This document shows positions 32,235 through 39,909 of a DNA stretch of 59,898 nucleotides, piece by piece. The translations under genes were made by a program, and so were the position numbers. The stretch spans positions 100,066-159,963 of the forward strand of contig JARLIK010000011.1 in assembly GCA_031291755.1 (NCBI GenBank). The letters are read 5' to 3'. Numbering within the stretch: position 1 is the first letter of the stretch; each line of letters starts with the position of its first letter. Below the pieces are notes generated by a model. It saw only the letters and a program-made list of their open reading frames with translations, did not search any database and was not told the origin of the DNA. Source of the DNA: Acidocella sp. Its GTDB lineage: Bacteria > Pseudomonadota > Alphaproteobacteria > Acetobacterales > Acetobacteraceae.

Positions 32235-32969
32235 ATGATGACGATGCGTTGGCAGTCGGCAGCTCGGCTGGCCGGTCTTGCGGTAATATTCGGCCTGTGT
32301 GCCGCTGCCTGGAAAACCGGGGCGGTGCAGGCGCTGTATTGGCCGTCTCTGGTGGAACATCGCGCCGAATGGGCCGCTGATGTTGCTGTTCACCCAATCG
32401 CGGCGCCCTTCGTGTTTATCGGCATTTATGCACTGGCCGTTGCTTTATCCTTACCCGTTGGACTCTGGCTCAGCCTGCTTGGCGGGCTGTTGTTCGGTAT
32501 GTGGCTTGGTAGCTTGCTCACGGTCGTCTCGGCCGGCAGCGGCGCGATCATGCTGTTTCTGTTGGCTCGCGGGCTGTTGGCACCGTTTCTCGAACAGAAA
32601 TTCGGCAGCAAAATCGCCAAACTGCGCCCAGGGCTGGAGTGCGACGGGTTCTACTACCTGCTGGCCCTGCGGCTGATGCCGATCTGCCCGTTCTGGCTGG
32701 TCAACCTCGCCCCGGCGCTCATCGGCATGCGCCTGACACCTTACGCGGCTGCTACCTTCCTGGGTATGGTCCCCACCAGCCTCGTCCTCAACGCGGTTGG
32801 CTCCGGCCTCGGCGCCACCTTGGCGTCTGGAGCCAGTCCCAATGTCGGCATGCTGCTGCGGCCTGGAATCATATTGCCGCTGATGGCTCTTGCTCTCTTG
32901 GCCATCCTCCCGGCACTCTGGCGGCTATGGCAAGCGCACCAACGCACCCGGGCGACCGACACCGTTTGA
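32235..32969 (+). CDS. TVP38/TMEM64 (DedA-like, VTT-domain) membrane protein
   Basis: A 244-aa inner-membrane protein of the TVP38/TMEM64 family, which has the VTT domain shared with DedA proteins and eukaryotic lipid scramblases. It has about six hydrophobic segments and the VTT signature GLWLSLLGGLLFGMWLG followed by SAGSGAIMLFLLARG, then RLMPICPFWLVNLAPALIGM. The coupling to a downstream flavin disulfide reductase is seen in many bacteria, and fused forms exist. A role in membrane lipid or metal handling is suggested but not shown. Confidence 0.88.
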   Translation: MMTMRWQSAARLAGLAVIFGLCAAAWKTGAVQALYWPSLVEHRAEWAADVAVHPIAAPFVFIGIYALAVALSLPVGLWLSLLGGLLFGMWLGSLLTVVSAGSGAIMLFLLARGLLAPFLEQKFGSKIAKLRPGLECDGFYYLLALRLMPICPFWLVNLAPALIGMRLTPYAAATFLGMVPTSLVLNAVGSGLGATLASGASPNVGMLLRPGIILPLMALALLAILPALWRLWQAHQRTRATDTV

Positions 32970-34315
32970 CCGATCGCTTTGATCTGGCCGTCATTGGTGC
33001 CGGTGCCGCCGGGCTGTCCGTAACCTATGCCGCCGCCCGCCTTGGGGTGCGCGTCGCCTTGATCGAACGCGGTACCATGGGCGGCGAGTGTCTGAACACC
33101 GGATGTATTCCCAGCAAAACCTTGCTGACTGCCGCCCACCGGGGCGAAAATTTCGAGCAGGCGAAAGCCCGCATCAAGACGGCCATCGCCGCCATCGCTC
33201 CGATGGACTCCGCTGCCCGCTATAGCGATTTGGGTGCCACCATCATCACCGGCACTGCGCGATTTACCGGGCGGCAAAGTCTGGAGATCAATGGCGTTGC
33301 GCTCACCGCCAGGCGCATCGTGGTGGCCACCGGCAGCCGCCCTAACATCCCAGCCTTCTGCGAAGGCATCCCCTATCTCACCAACGAGACAATTTGGGAC
33401 CTGCCAGCCTTGCCCACGCATTTACTCATCCTCGGCGGCGGCCCGATGGCGTTTGAAATGGCCGAAGCTTTCAGCGCGCTGGGTGCCAAAGTCACTATGA
33501 TTGGCGGCCCCAGGTTGCTCCCGCGTGAAGACCCCGAGCTTACTGCACCGTTGATCGCCGCCTTACAGGCCCGGGGTGTAACGATGTTCGCCCGGCGGGC
33601 GGCGGCAGCTAAATCCGGCCCGCTGCTGGTGCTCGACGATGGCAGTGAAGTGGCGGGCAGCCATCTGCTCATCGCCGCCGGCCGGACAGTGGACGTCAGC
33701 ACTCTTAACCTAGCTGCAGCAGGTATTTCAGCGGGGCCCGATGGCATTGTCACCGGCCGCTCACTGCGCTGCCTCGGCAATAAGGCCGTCTTTGCCGCTG
33801 GTGACGTTGCAAACCCGCAAGGCATCGGCCCGCAGCGTTACACTCATGTTGCGGGCTCACACGCCAGCATCATCATCAGGCAGGCGTTATTTCGGTTACC
33901 GGCAAAGCTCTCCGCTATACCGCCGGTGCGGGCAATTTACATGCACCCCGAGTTGGCGCAGGCCGGTGCCACCCAAGCGCAGGCTGGCCCTGGTGCGAAA
34001 ACTCTGATCTGGCCGTTTGCCGAAAACGACCGCGCGATTGCCGAATATGCAACTATTGGCCTTGTTAAACTCGTACTCGACAAAAACGGCCGGCTGGTGG
34101 GGGCAGGGATTACCGGCCCGAATGCCGGCGACATGATCGGGCTCTACGCGCTGATGCTGGCGCAAAAAACCAAGCTTTCCGCCCTCGCGGGCCTAATCCT
34201 ACCATACCCCACGCGCAGCGAAGCCGGAAAGCGCGCCGCAGGCAGCTTTTTTGCTGAAAAATTATTCATCCCAAAAATCTCCCGGCTGGTTAAATTCCTG
34301 GTGCGGCTGCCTTAG
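32927..34315 (+). CDS. FAD-dependent pyridine nucleotide-disulfide oxidoreductase (mercuric reductase/dihydrolipoamide dehydrogenase type)
   Basis: A 462-aa class I flavin disulfide reductase. It has an N-terminal FAD site FDLAVIGAGAAGLSVTYAAA, the redox-active disulfide GGECLNTGCIPSKTLL, a central NAD(P)H site LLILGGGPMAFEMAEAFSALG, the GDVANPQGIGPQRYTHVA FAD contact and a C-terminal dimer domain. The active-site histidine found in lipoamide dehydrogenases (HxHPT) is absent; the sequence reads ILPYPTRSE, as in the branch linked to TVP38 proteins. The ATG at 32927 overlaps the upstream gene by 43 bases; a TTG at 32966 is an alternative start. The substrate is unknown, and there is no merR or merT nearby. 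Confidence 0.9.
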   Translation: MASAPTHPGDRHRLTDRFDLAVIGAGAAGLSVTYAAARLGVRVALIERGTMGGECLNTGCIPSKTLLTAAHRGENFEQAKARIKTAIAAIAPMDSAARYSDLGATIITGTARFTGRQSLEINGVALTARRIVVATGSRPNIPAFCEGIPYLTNETIWDLPALPTHLLILGGGPMAFEMAEAFSALGAKVTMIGGPRLLPREDPELTAPLIAALQARGVTMFARRAAAAKSGPLLVLDDGSEVAGSHLLIAAGRTVDVSTLNLAAAGISAGPDGIVTGRSLRCLGNKAVFAAGDVANPQGIGPQRYTHVAGSHASIIIRQALFRLPAKLSAIPPVRAIYMHPELAQAGATQAQAGPGAKTLIWPFAENDRAIAEYATIGLVKLVLDKNGRLVGAGITGPNAGDMIGLYALMLAQKTKLSALAGLILPYPTRSEAGKRAAGSFFAEKLFIPKISRLVKFLVRLP

Positions 34316-34362
34316 AGCGTAACCATATTGCCCTCACGGCGGACAACGTGCAGCGTAGTCTC

Positions 34363-35286
34363 ATGGCTTTATCCTCGAATCCCACCAGGCGCGTTCTGGC
34401 TCTGCAAGGCGGTGGGGCGCATGGCGCTTTTACTTGGGGCGCACTCGACCGGTTAATCGAAGACGGCTTCACATTTGCAGCCGTCAGCGGCGTTTCATCC
34501 GGCGCGATGATTGCGGCGATGGCGGTACAAGGGTTTGTTCAAAACGGCCCCGCGGGGGCGCGCAAATCCATGCGCGAGTTGTGGGAGCGTGTCTCTGCCG
34601 GCGATATTTTTGGACCCGTCGCCTCATCGCTCGACTGGATGTGGGGCTGGGATAAAACCCGTGAACTCGGCAACGAGCTTGCATGGCAAGGCATGACCAA
34701 CGCGCTGCGCATGTTTAGCCCCGGCCAGCTCAATCCGTTTGGCCAAAACCCGCTTGAGCCGCTGTTATACGACCTGCTTGATACCGACGCGCTGTGCCAT
34801 CCTTCGGCGTCCAAATTATTCGTCGCGGCCACCGACGTAGAATCTGGTCAGGCAAAAATCTTCAGCAATGCGGAAATCTCGGTGCCGGTTCTGCTGGCGT
34901 CTTGTTGCATACCCATGATGTTTCCGGCAGTGAATATCGGCGGGCGGCACTACTGGGACGGCGGCTATTCCTGTAATCCGGCCCTGACGCCGCTGTTAGG
35001 CCCCAAGCCCGATGTGCTGGTATTAATCCGCGCCCAGCCGCGCATCCGCAAAGGCGTGCCCAACAGCACCGCCGATATCGTGCACCGTCTGCATGAAATC
35101 GCCTTCCAGGCGCCTTTGGACGCTGAATTATCCGATCTGCCCAAATCGGTCCGCTTACATGATATCTCCGCTGACGCTGCGCTCGCCGCTCACCCGCTGA
35201 CGTCCAAAATGAACACCGAACGCGATTTCCTCAAACGGCTGTTTGAAGCCGGCCGGGAGGCCGCCGCCCAGCCGGTGACCGCCTGA
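34363..35286 (+). CDS. Patatin-like phospholipase/esterase
   Basis: A 307-aa patatin-fold serine hydrolase. From the ATG at 34363 (GTG at 34348, with GGCGGA upstream, is an alternative giving 312 aa), the oxyanion loop GGGAHG is at residues 16-21 and the nucleophile motif GVSSG has Ser45; the catalytic Asp is in YWDGGYSCNP. It has no signal peptide or membrane helix, so it is probably cytoplasmic or peripheral. Family members hydrolyse phospholipids, or acyl chains of triglyceride or polyhydroxyalkanoate-linked substrates. Its stop codon overlaps the start of the sensor kinase gene (ATGA), tying the two together. Confidence 0.9.
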   Translation: MALSSNPTRRVLALQGGGAHGAFTWGALDRLIEDGFTFAAVSGVSSGAMIAAMAVQGFVQNGPAGARKSMRELWERVSAGDIFGPVASSLDWMWGWDKTRELGNELAWQGMTNALRMFSPGQLNPFGQNPLEPLLYDLLDTDALCHPSASKLFVAATDVESGQAKIFSNAEISVPVLLASCCIPMMFPAVNIGGRHYWDGGYSCNPALTPLLGPKPDVLVLIRAQPRIRKGVPNSTADIVHRLHEIAFQAPLDAELSDLPKSVRLHDISADAALAAHPLTSKMNTERDFLKRLFEAGREAAAQPVTA

Positions 35287-36728
35287 TGCCAGGAACCGGC
35301 TCCTTTTTTCGCCGCCGCATCCGGCCATATATGGTCCCCCGCAGCCTCTCGGCGCGGGTTTTGTGGTTAACAGTCGAGATTATTTTGCTGGTCGAGATCG
35401 TTATTCTTATGCCCAGCCTCGGGCGGGAGCGCGAGGCCTGGCTGTGGGACCGTGTCACAGACGCGCATCTAGCGGTGTTCTCAGAGGCTACCGAGGCGCT
35501 GGCCATCAAAGGCGGTATGCTTTCCCCTGCGACTCAGCGGGATTTATTGAAGCTCTCAGGCACCGAAGCCATTAAATTGGTACAACCCGGCAACATTGCG
35601 ACGCTGATGCCGGCTGATGCCAACTTCCATGTGTCGAGCACCGTCGATCTTGATACGGAAACCATCTTTGGCAGCATGTGGCATGCCGACCTTTCCGTAT
35701 TGGGACTAGAAAATGGTAATGAGATGGTGGAGGCCATCAGCCCTCTGGATAAAACCATGCAGGTTCAGGTTGTCATAGATGGCGCAACGCTTGCCTTGCA
35801 CCTGCGCATCTATGTCGGCCATATTGCCATGTTATCGGTGGTCATCGCTCTGGTGACTGGGCTGCTGGTGTTTGCGGCGCTCGACCGCCGGCTGGTGCGG
35901 CCGATGCGTATTTTAACAGCCAGCATCGCTGGTTTCCGCAAGGACCCCGCTCACGCCAGCCTCACCAGCTTGAACTGGCTGTCTGGCCGCCCGAATGACG
36001 AGGTAGCGGTGGCGGCCCAAGAATTATCGGCAATGCAGGATGAATTACGTGCCGCCTTGTGGCGCAACGCCAGGCTGGCGGCGGTTGGTACGGCGGTTGC
36101 AAAAATCAGTCATGATTTGCGCAACATTCTCACCTCGGCCTTGCTGGTGGCCGATCGTTTGCAGGAAACTGCCGACCCGGTGGTGAAGCGGGCAGCTAAC
36201 ACCCTGATTTCGGCGGTTGAGCGCGCTGCCGAGCTGGTTAGCCGCACTGTCGATTTCGCCCGCGAAGGTCCCCCTGCCATCACGGTTGGTCCGGTGGTGC
36301 TGCGTGACCTCGCTGATGAGGCGGCCAGCGTGATCCGTTCGTCCGATCCTCACGTCGTGATCGAGAATCTTATCCCTGGAAGTCTGATTTTACCCTTGGA
36401 CCATACGCAAATTTATCGTGTGCTGGTCAATCTGCTGCGCAACGCCGCCGAGGCCAGCGCCAGCCGCATCACCCTCTCAACCCAAGCGGAAAACGGCACC
36501 ATAAGGCTTGCCGTGGCCGATAACGGGCCGGGATTGCCCAAAAAGGTCCAGGAGCGGCTGTTCCAACCGTTCACCGGCACCGGCCGCCGCGGCGGCACTG
36601 GCCTCGGTTTGGCCATCGCCCGCGACCTGATCCGTGCCCATGGCGGGGATTTGACCCTGCAAAGCACCGGGCCCGAGGGCACCGTATTCGTCATGGGGCT
36701 GGCCGTGGCGGAAGAGCCGGTGAGTTGA
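35286..36728 (+). CDS. Membrane sensor histidine kinase (orphan)
   Basis: A 480-aa two-component sensor kinase. An N-terminal helix (VLWLTVEIILLVEIVIL) and a second near residue 180 (IAMLSVVIALVTGLLVFAAL) frame a periplasmic domain of ~140 residues with no family recognised. A HAMP-like segment is followed by HisKA with KISHDLRNILTSALL, phosphoacceptor at about His276. The ATPase domain has N-box NLLRNAAEAS, DNGPGLP and GTGLGLAIARDLIRAHGG. No response regulator gene is in the immediate neighbourhood. It is translationally coupled to the patatin-like gene and is the last gene before an AT-rich spacer. Confidence 0.9.
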   Translation: MPGTGSFFRRRIRPYMVPRSLSARVLWLTVEIILLVEIVILMPSLGREREAWLWDRVTDAHLAVFSEATEALAIKGGMLSPATQRDLLKLSGTEAIKLVQPGNIATLMPADANFHVSSTVDLDTETIFGSMWHADLSVLGLENGNEMVEAISPLDKTMQVQVVIDGATLALHLRIYVGHIAMLSVVIALVTGLLVFAALDRRLVRPMRILTASIAGFRKDPAHASLTSLNWLSGRPNDEVAVAAQELSAMQDELRAALWRNARLAAVGTAVAKISHDLRNILTSALLVADRLQETADPVVKRAANTLISAVERAAELVSRTVDFAREGPPAITVGPVVLRDLADEAASVIRSSDPHVVIENLIPGSLILPLDHTQIYRVLVNLLRNAAEASASRITLSTQAENGTIRLAVADNGPGLPKKVQERLFQPFTGTGRRGGTGLGLAIARDLIRAHGGDLTLQSTGPEGTVFVMGLAVAEEPVS

Positions 36729-36747
36729 AGGGACGGCGAGGCTGAAA

Positions 36748-36848
36748 TTGCCGCCTTTGTGGTAATTGTGGTATTATTTATTCTATTTATCAGTTTATAA
36801 AAAATATATTTTTTATTTTAAGCAAAGTATTGCCTACTTATAAAAAAT
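36748..36848 (+). promoter_or_regulatory. AT-rich promoter region of the sulfite reductase operon
   Basis: A very AT-rich stretch in an otherwise GC-rich area, with a candidate promoter TTGCCG (36748-36753), 18 bases, TATTAT (36772-36777). Two copies of TTATAAAAAAT lie at 36795-36805 and 36838-36848, 43 bases apart, downstream of the predicted start. They may be regulator sites for the operon; no regulator is known. Confidence 0.45.
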
Positions 36849-36863
36849 CCTTTTCTTAAGCCT

Positions 36864-37439
36864 ATGATTCCCATCGCCCTCGACCCAAAATACGCCCGTG
36901 TCGCCGTCGCCGGTAATGGCCCGTTGGCTTTACGCAGGCTGCGTGCCCTGCGAGTCGCCGGTGCCGATGAGGCGCTGCTGTTTGCTGACGCGCCGATCCC
37001 TGAACTGCTCGCTGAGGCTGGTTTGTACCGCCTGCCAGAGTTGCCGAACGATGCTGACCTCGCGCATCTGCACGTACTCTGGATTGTCGATGTGACAGCA
37101 CAGGCCGCCCAGGACCTCGCCGAGCGGGCGCGGGCGCTGCGGGTGTTGGTGAATTTTGAGGATACACCGGCGTTTTGTGATTTTCACTCGGTCGCTGAGG
37201 TTCGTCGCGGTGACCTGTTGCTCACCGTTTCCACCAACGGCGCTGCGCCGGGGTTGGCGGGTGCCATCCGCCGCAATCTGGAAGGCTGTTTCGCCCAGGA
37301 ATGGGCTGGCCGCGTCGCCGAAATTGCTGCGTTGCGCGAAGGCTGGCGAGCCGAGGGCTTGGGTATGCCGGAGGCGGCGAAGCGCATCAACGCGTTGGTT
37401 GATGAGCGCGGCTGGCTCGCCTGCCCGAAATCCAAATAA
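36864..37439 (+). CDS. Precorrin-2 dehydrogenase/sirohydrochlorin ferrochelatase (CysG N-terminal type)
   Basis: A 191-aa protein matching the N-terminal half of CysG and yeast Met8, which oxidises precorrin-2 to sirohydrochlorin and often inserts iron to give siroheme. It has a Rossmann site RVAVAGNGPLALRRLRAL and the VLVNFEDTPAFCDFHSVAEV block, followed by the diagnostic LLLTVSTNGAAPGLAGAIRR. The methyltransferase half of CysG is a separate gene at the other end of the operon (41565-42317). Its position before cysJ fits siroheme supply for the sulfite reductase. Confidence 0.9.
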   Translation: MIPIALDPKYARVAVAGNGPLALRRLRALRVAGADEALLFADAPIPELLAEAGLYRLPELPNDADLAHLHVLWIVDVTAQAAQDLAERARALRVLVNFEDTPAFCDFHSVAEVRRGDLLLTVSTNGAAPGLAGAIRRNLEGCFAQEWAGRVAEIAALREGWRAEGLGMPEAAKRINALVDERGWLACPKSK

Positions 37440-37466
37440 ACTTTCTATCATTCCTAAGGCTCTGAT

Positions 37467-39218
37467 ATGTCCAAACTGACCACGGTTCCCAATTCAGCCC
37501 CGTTTGCGCCTGAGCAAATTCAGGCGCTGAACAATGTCATCGGCAATGTTTCAGTGGTGCAACGCGCGTGGCTCTCGGGCTTTCTTGCCGGGCTTGATGC
37601 CGCTGAGGCCAAGCCCGCCGTTCCCGCAGCAGCGCCCACGGAAAAGCCCAAACTCACCATTTTGTACGCTACTGAATCCGGCAACGCCGAGGCGCTGGCC
37701 GCGCAGGTCCGCCAGGATGCCGCCAAGCGTGGTTTTGCTCCGAAGGTGCTGGACATGGGCGATGCAACGCTCGACCAACTTAAGGGCGCCGGCACCATCC
37801 TCGCCATTGTTTCGACATGGGGTGACGGCGAACCCCCGCAGCGCGCCGCGCCGTTTTTCCGTGCCTTCATGGGCGATGCCGCACCGCGCCTTGAAGGTGT
37901 GAAATTCGCGGTGCTGGCGCTGGGCGATTCCTCGTACGCGCAATTTTGCGAAACCGGCAAACAGGTTGATGCCCGCTTCGCCGCACTCGGTGCCATCCGC
38001 GCTGCTTACCGGGTTGACCTCGATCTTGATTACGAAGCACCAGCCAAAACCTGGATTTCCACCACGCTCGAAAAACTGGCGCCGAAAGATGCCGGCTCCG
38101 TTATTCATGTTGATTTCCATAAAACGGCAGCGACGGAAGTGGCTTCCAAAACTTCGCCGTTCGCGGCTGAGATCATCGCGCATCACAAACTCACCTCCGA
38201 GCGTGCCGATAGCGAAACCTATCACGTCGAACTTTCACTCGCTGGCTCTGGTATTACCTACGAGCCTGGTGACTCGCTGGGTATCGTGCCGGAGAACGAC
38301 CCGGCGCTGGTTTCTCAGATCATCGCTAAACTTGGCATTTCACCTGACCCCGAACTGACTGAAGCGCTCACCAGCCGTTACGACATCACCACGCTCACCG
38401 CCAAACAGTTGAAAGACTATGCGGTTATTACCAAGGACGATGCCCTGAACGCCCTGGCTGATGACGCGGCTAAGCGCAGCGAGTACCTGGCGGGCCGCCA
38501 GATTATCGACCTGCTGGAGACTTTTCCGCATAACATCGACCCGGAAGCCTTTACATCGCTGCTTCGCCCACTGGCCGCGCGCTACTATTCTATAGCCTCG
38601 TCGCAAAAGTCTGTGCCCGATGAAGCGCATCTCACCATCGCCCGTGTTGCCTATGAAAGTGCAGGCCGTACCCGCAAAGGTGTTGCCTCATCGCTGGTTG
38701 CCGACCGCCGCAAAACCGGCGGCCTGCTCGATGTATTTGTCAAACCCAATCAGCACTTCCGTCTCCCGAAGGATGCCGCCGCCCCGATTGTGATGATCGG
38801 TGCCGGCACCGGCGTGGCGCCGTATCGCAGCTTTTTGCAGGAGCGTGAGGCCACAGGTGCTACCGGCAAAAACTGGCTGATCTTCGGTCATCGTCATTTC
38901 CTCTATGATTTCCTCTATCAGTTGGAAATGCAATCATGGCTCAAATCAGGATTGTTATCGCGGCTCGACCTCGCTTCCTCGCGCGACCAACCCGAAAAAC
39001 GCTACGTGCAGCATGTACTTTGGGAGCAGCGCGACGCCTTACGCAACCAGCTCGCTAAAGGTGCCACTTTGTATTTGTGCGGTGATGCCAAACATATGGC
39101 ACATGATGTTGATGCCACGCTGCAACGCATTTTCGCCGATGGTAAGGATGCAGCCGCCGGCCAGGCCGCGCTCGACGCTTTGATCACCGCTGGCCGCTAT
39201 AAGAAAGATGTTTACTGA
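37467..39218 (+). CDS. cysJ: Sulfite reductase [NADPH] flavoprotein alpha subunit
   Basis: Transfers electrons from NADPH through FAD and FMN to the CysI hemoprotein. The 583-aa protein has a ~60-residue N-terminal extension, a flavodoxin-like FMN domain (TILYATESGNAEALA, VSTWGDGEPPQRA, LGDSSYAQFC), the connecting FAD domain with RYYSIASSQK (FAD-binding RxYS) and GVASSLVADR, and an NADPH domain with GAGTGVAPYRSFLQER and LYLCGDAKHMAHDVD. It ends with the VY dipeptide usual in this family. It overlaps cysH by one base at its stop and lies 27 bases behind the siroheme gene. Confidence 0.96.
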   Translation: MSKLTTVPNSAPFAPEQIQALNNVIGNVSVVQRAWLSGFLAGLDAAEAKPAVPAAAPTEKPKLTILYATESGNAEALAAQVRQDAAKRGFAPKVLDMGDATLDQLKGAGTILAIVSTWGDGEPPQRAAPFFRAFMGDAAPRLEGVKFAVLALGDSSYAQFCETGKQVDARFAALGAIRAAYRVDLDLDYEAPAKTWISTTLEKLAPKDAGSVIHVDFHKTAATEVASKTSPFAAEIIAHHKLTSERADSETYHVELSLAGSGITYEPGDSLGIVPENDPALVSQIIAKLGISPDPELTEALTSRYDITTLTAKQLKDYAVITKDDALNALADDAAKRSEYLAGRQIIDLLETFPHNIDPEAFTSLLRPLAARYYSIASSQKSVPDEAHLTIARVAYESAGRTRKGVASSLVADRRKTGGLLDVFVKPNQHFRLPKDAAAPIVMIGAGTGVAPYRSFLQEREATGATGKNWLIFGHRHFLYDFLYQLEMQSWLKSGLLSRLDLASSRDQPEKRYVQHVLWEQRDALRNQLAKGATLYLCGDAKHMAHDVDATLQRIFADGKDAAAGQAALDALITAGRYKKDVY

Positions 39219-39895
39219 TGCTGGATTTTTTGAATAGTGCGTCGGCAGAGTGCGTTCTGGAAGATGCCATCAAGGAGCGTTTTTGGGGCCGCATCGCGTT
39301 GGTGTCATCATTTGGCACTGAGTCCGCAATCGTGCTGCACATGATTTCCGGGATCGACAAATCATTGCCCGTGGTGTTTCTCGATACGCTGAAATTATTT
39401 CCGGAAACGCTGGCCTATCGCGATGAGTTGGTGGCCTTGCTGGGCCTCACCAACATCCGCAATATTCACCCGGATGCCAAACAACTAGCCGCCTACGACC
39501 CGGACGGCACTTTGTGGCAGCGTGATGTTGATACATGCTGCGCCATTCGAAAAACCAACCCGCTTGATGGTGCGCTGGAAAATATGCAGGCGTGGATCAC
39601 TGGCCGTAAACGGTCGCAAGGTGGGCAGCGAGCAGATTTGCAGTTGGTGGAAACCGGCCCGGACGGTCGTATCACCGTCAACCCGCTGGCGTTCTGGAGT
39701 GATGACCAGATCGAAACCTATTTCGAAACCCACAGTCTGCCGCGCCATCCGTTGCAAGCGCAAGGCTATGCCTCAATCGGCTGCGCCACCTGTACCAAAC
39801 GCACCCGCGATGGCGAAGACAAACGCTCAGGCCGTTGGGCCGGGCTCGATAAATCAGAATGTGGCATTCACTTGCCGCGTGCAACCGCCGCTTAG
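39218..39895 (+). CDS. cysH: Adenylyl-sulfate (APS) reductase, assimilatory, CysH family
   Basis: Reduces activated sulfate to sulfite with thioredoxin. The 225-aa product has the PAPS/APS reductase core (FGTESAIVLHMISG, VVFLDTLKLFPETLAYRDEL). It also carries the two cysteine pairs that bind the [4Fe-4S] cluster of APS-type enzymes: CC in DTCCAIRKTNPL and CxxC in SIGCATCTKRT. The C-terminal ECGIH holds the catalytic cysteine. The cluster motif indicates APS rather than PAPS as substrate. It begins at the cysJ stop codon and precedes cysI by 14 bases. Confidence 0.94.
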   Translation: MLDFLNSASAECVLEDAIKERFWGRIALVSSFGTESAIVLHMISGIDKSLPVVFLDTLKLFPETLAYRDELVALLGLTNIRNIHPDAKQLAAYDPDGTLWQRDVDTCCAIRKTNPLDGALENMQAWITGRKRSQGGQRADLQLVETGPDGRITVNPLAFWSDDQIETYFETHSLPRHPLQAQGYASIGCATCTKRTRDGEDKRSGRWAGLDKSECGIHLPRATAA

Positions 39896-39909
39896 ATCAA
39901 GAGTTAAAC

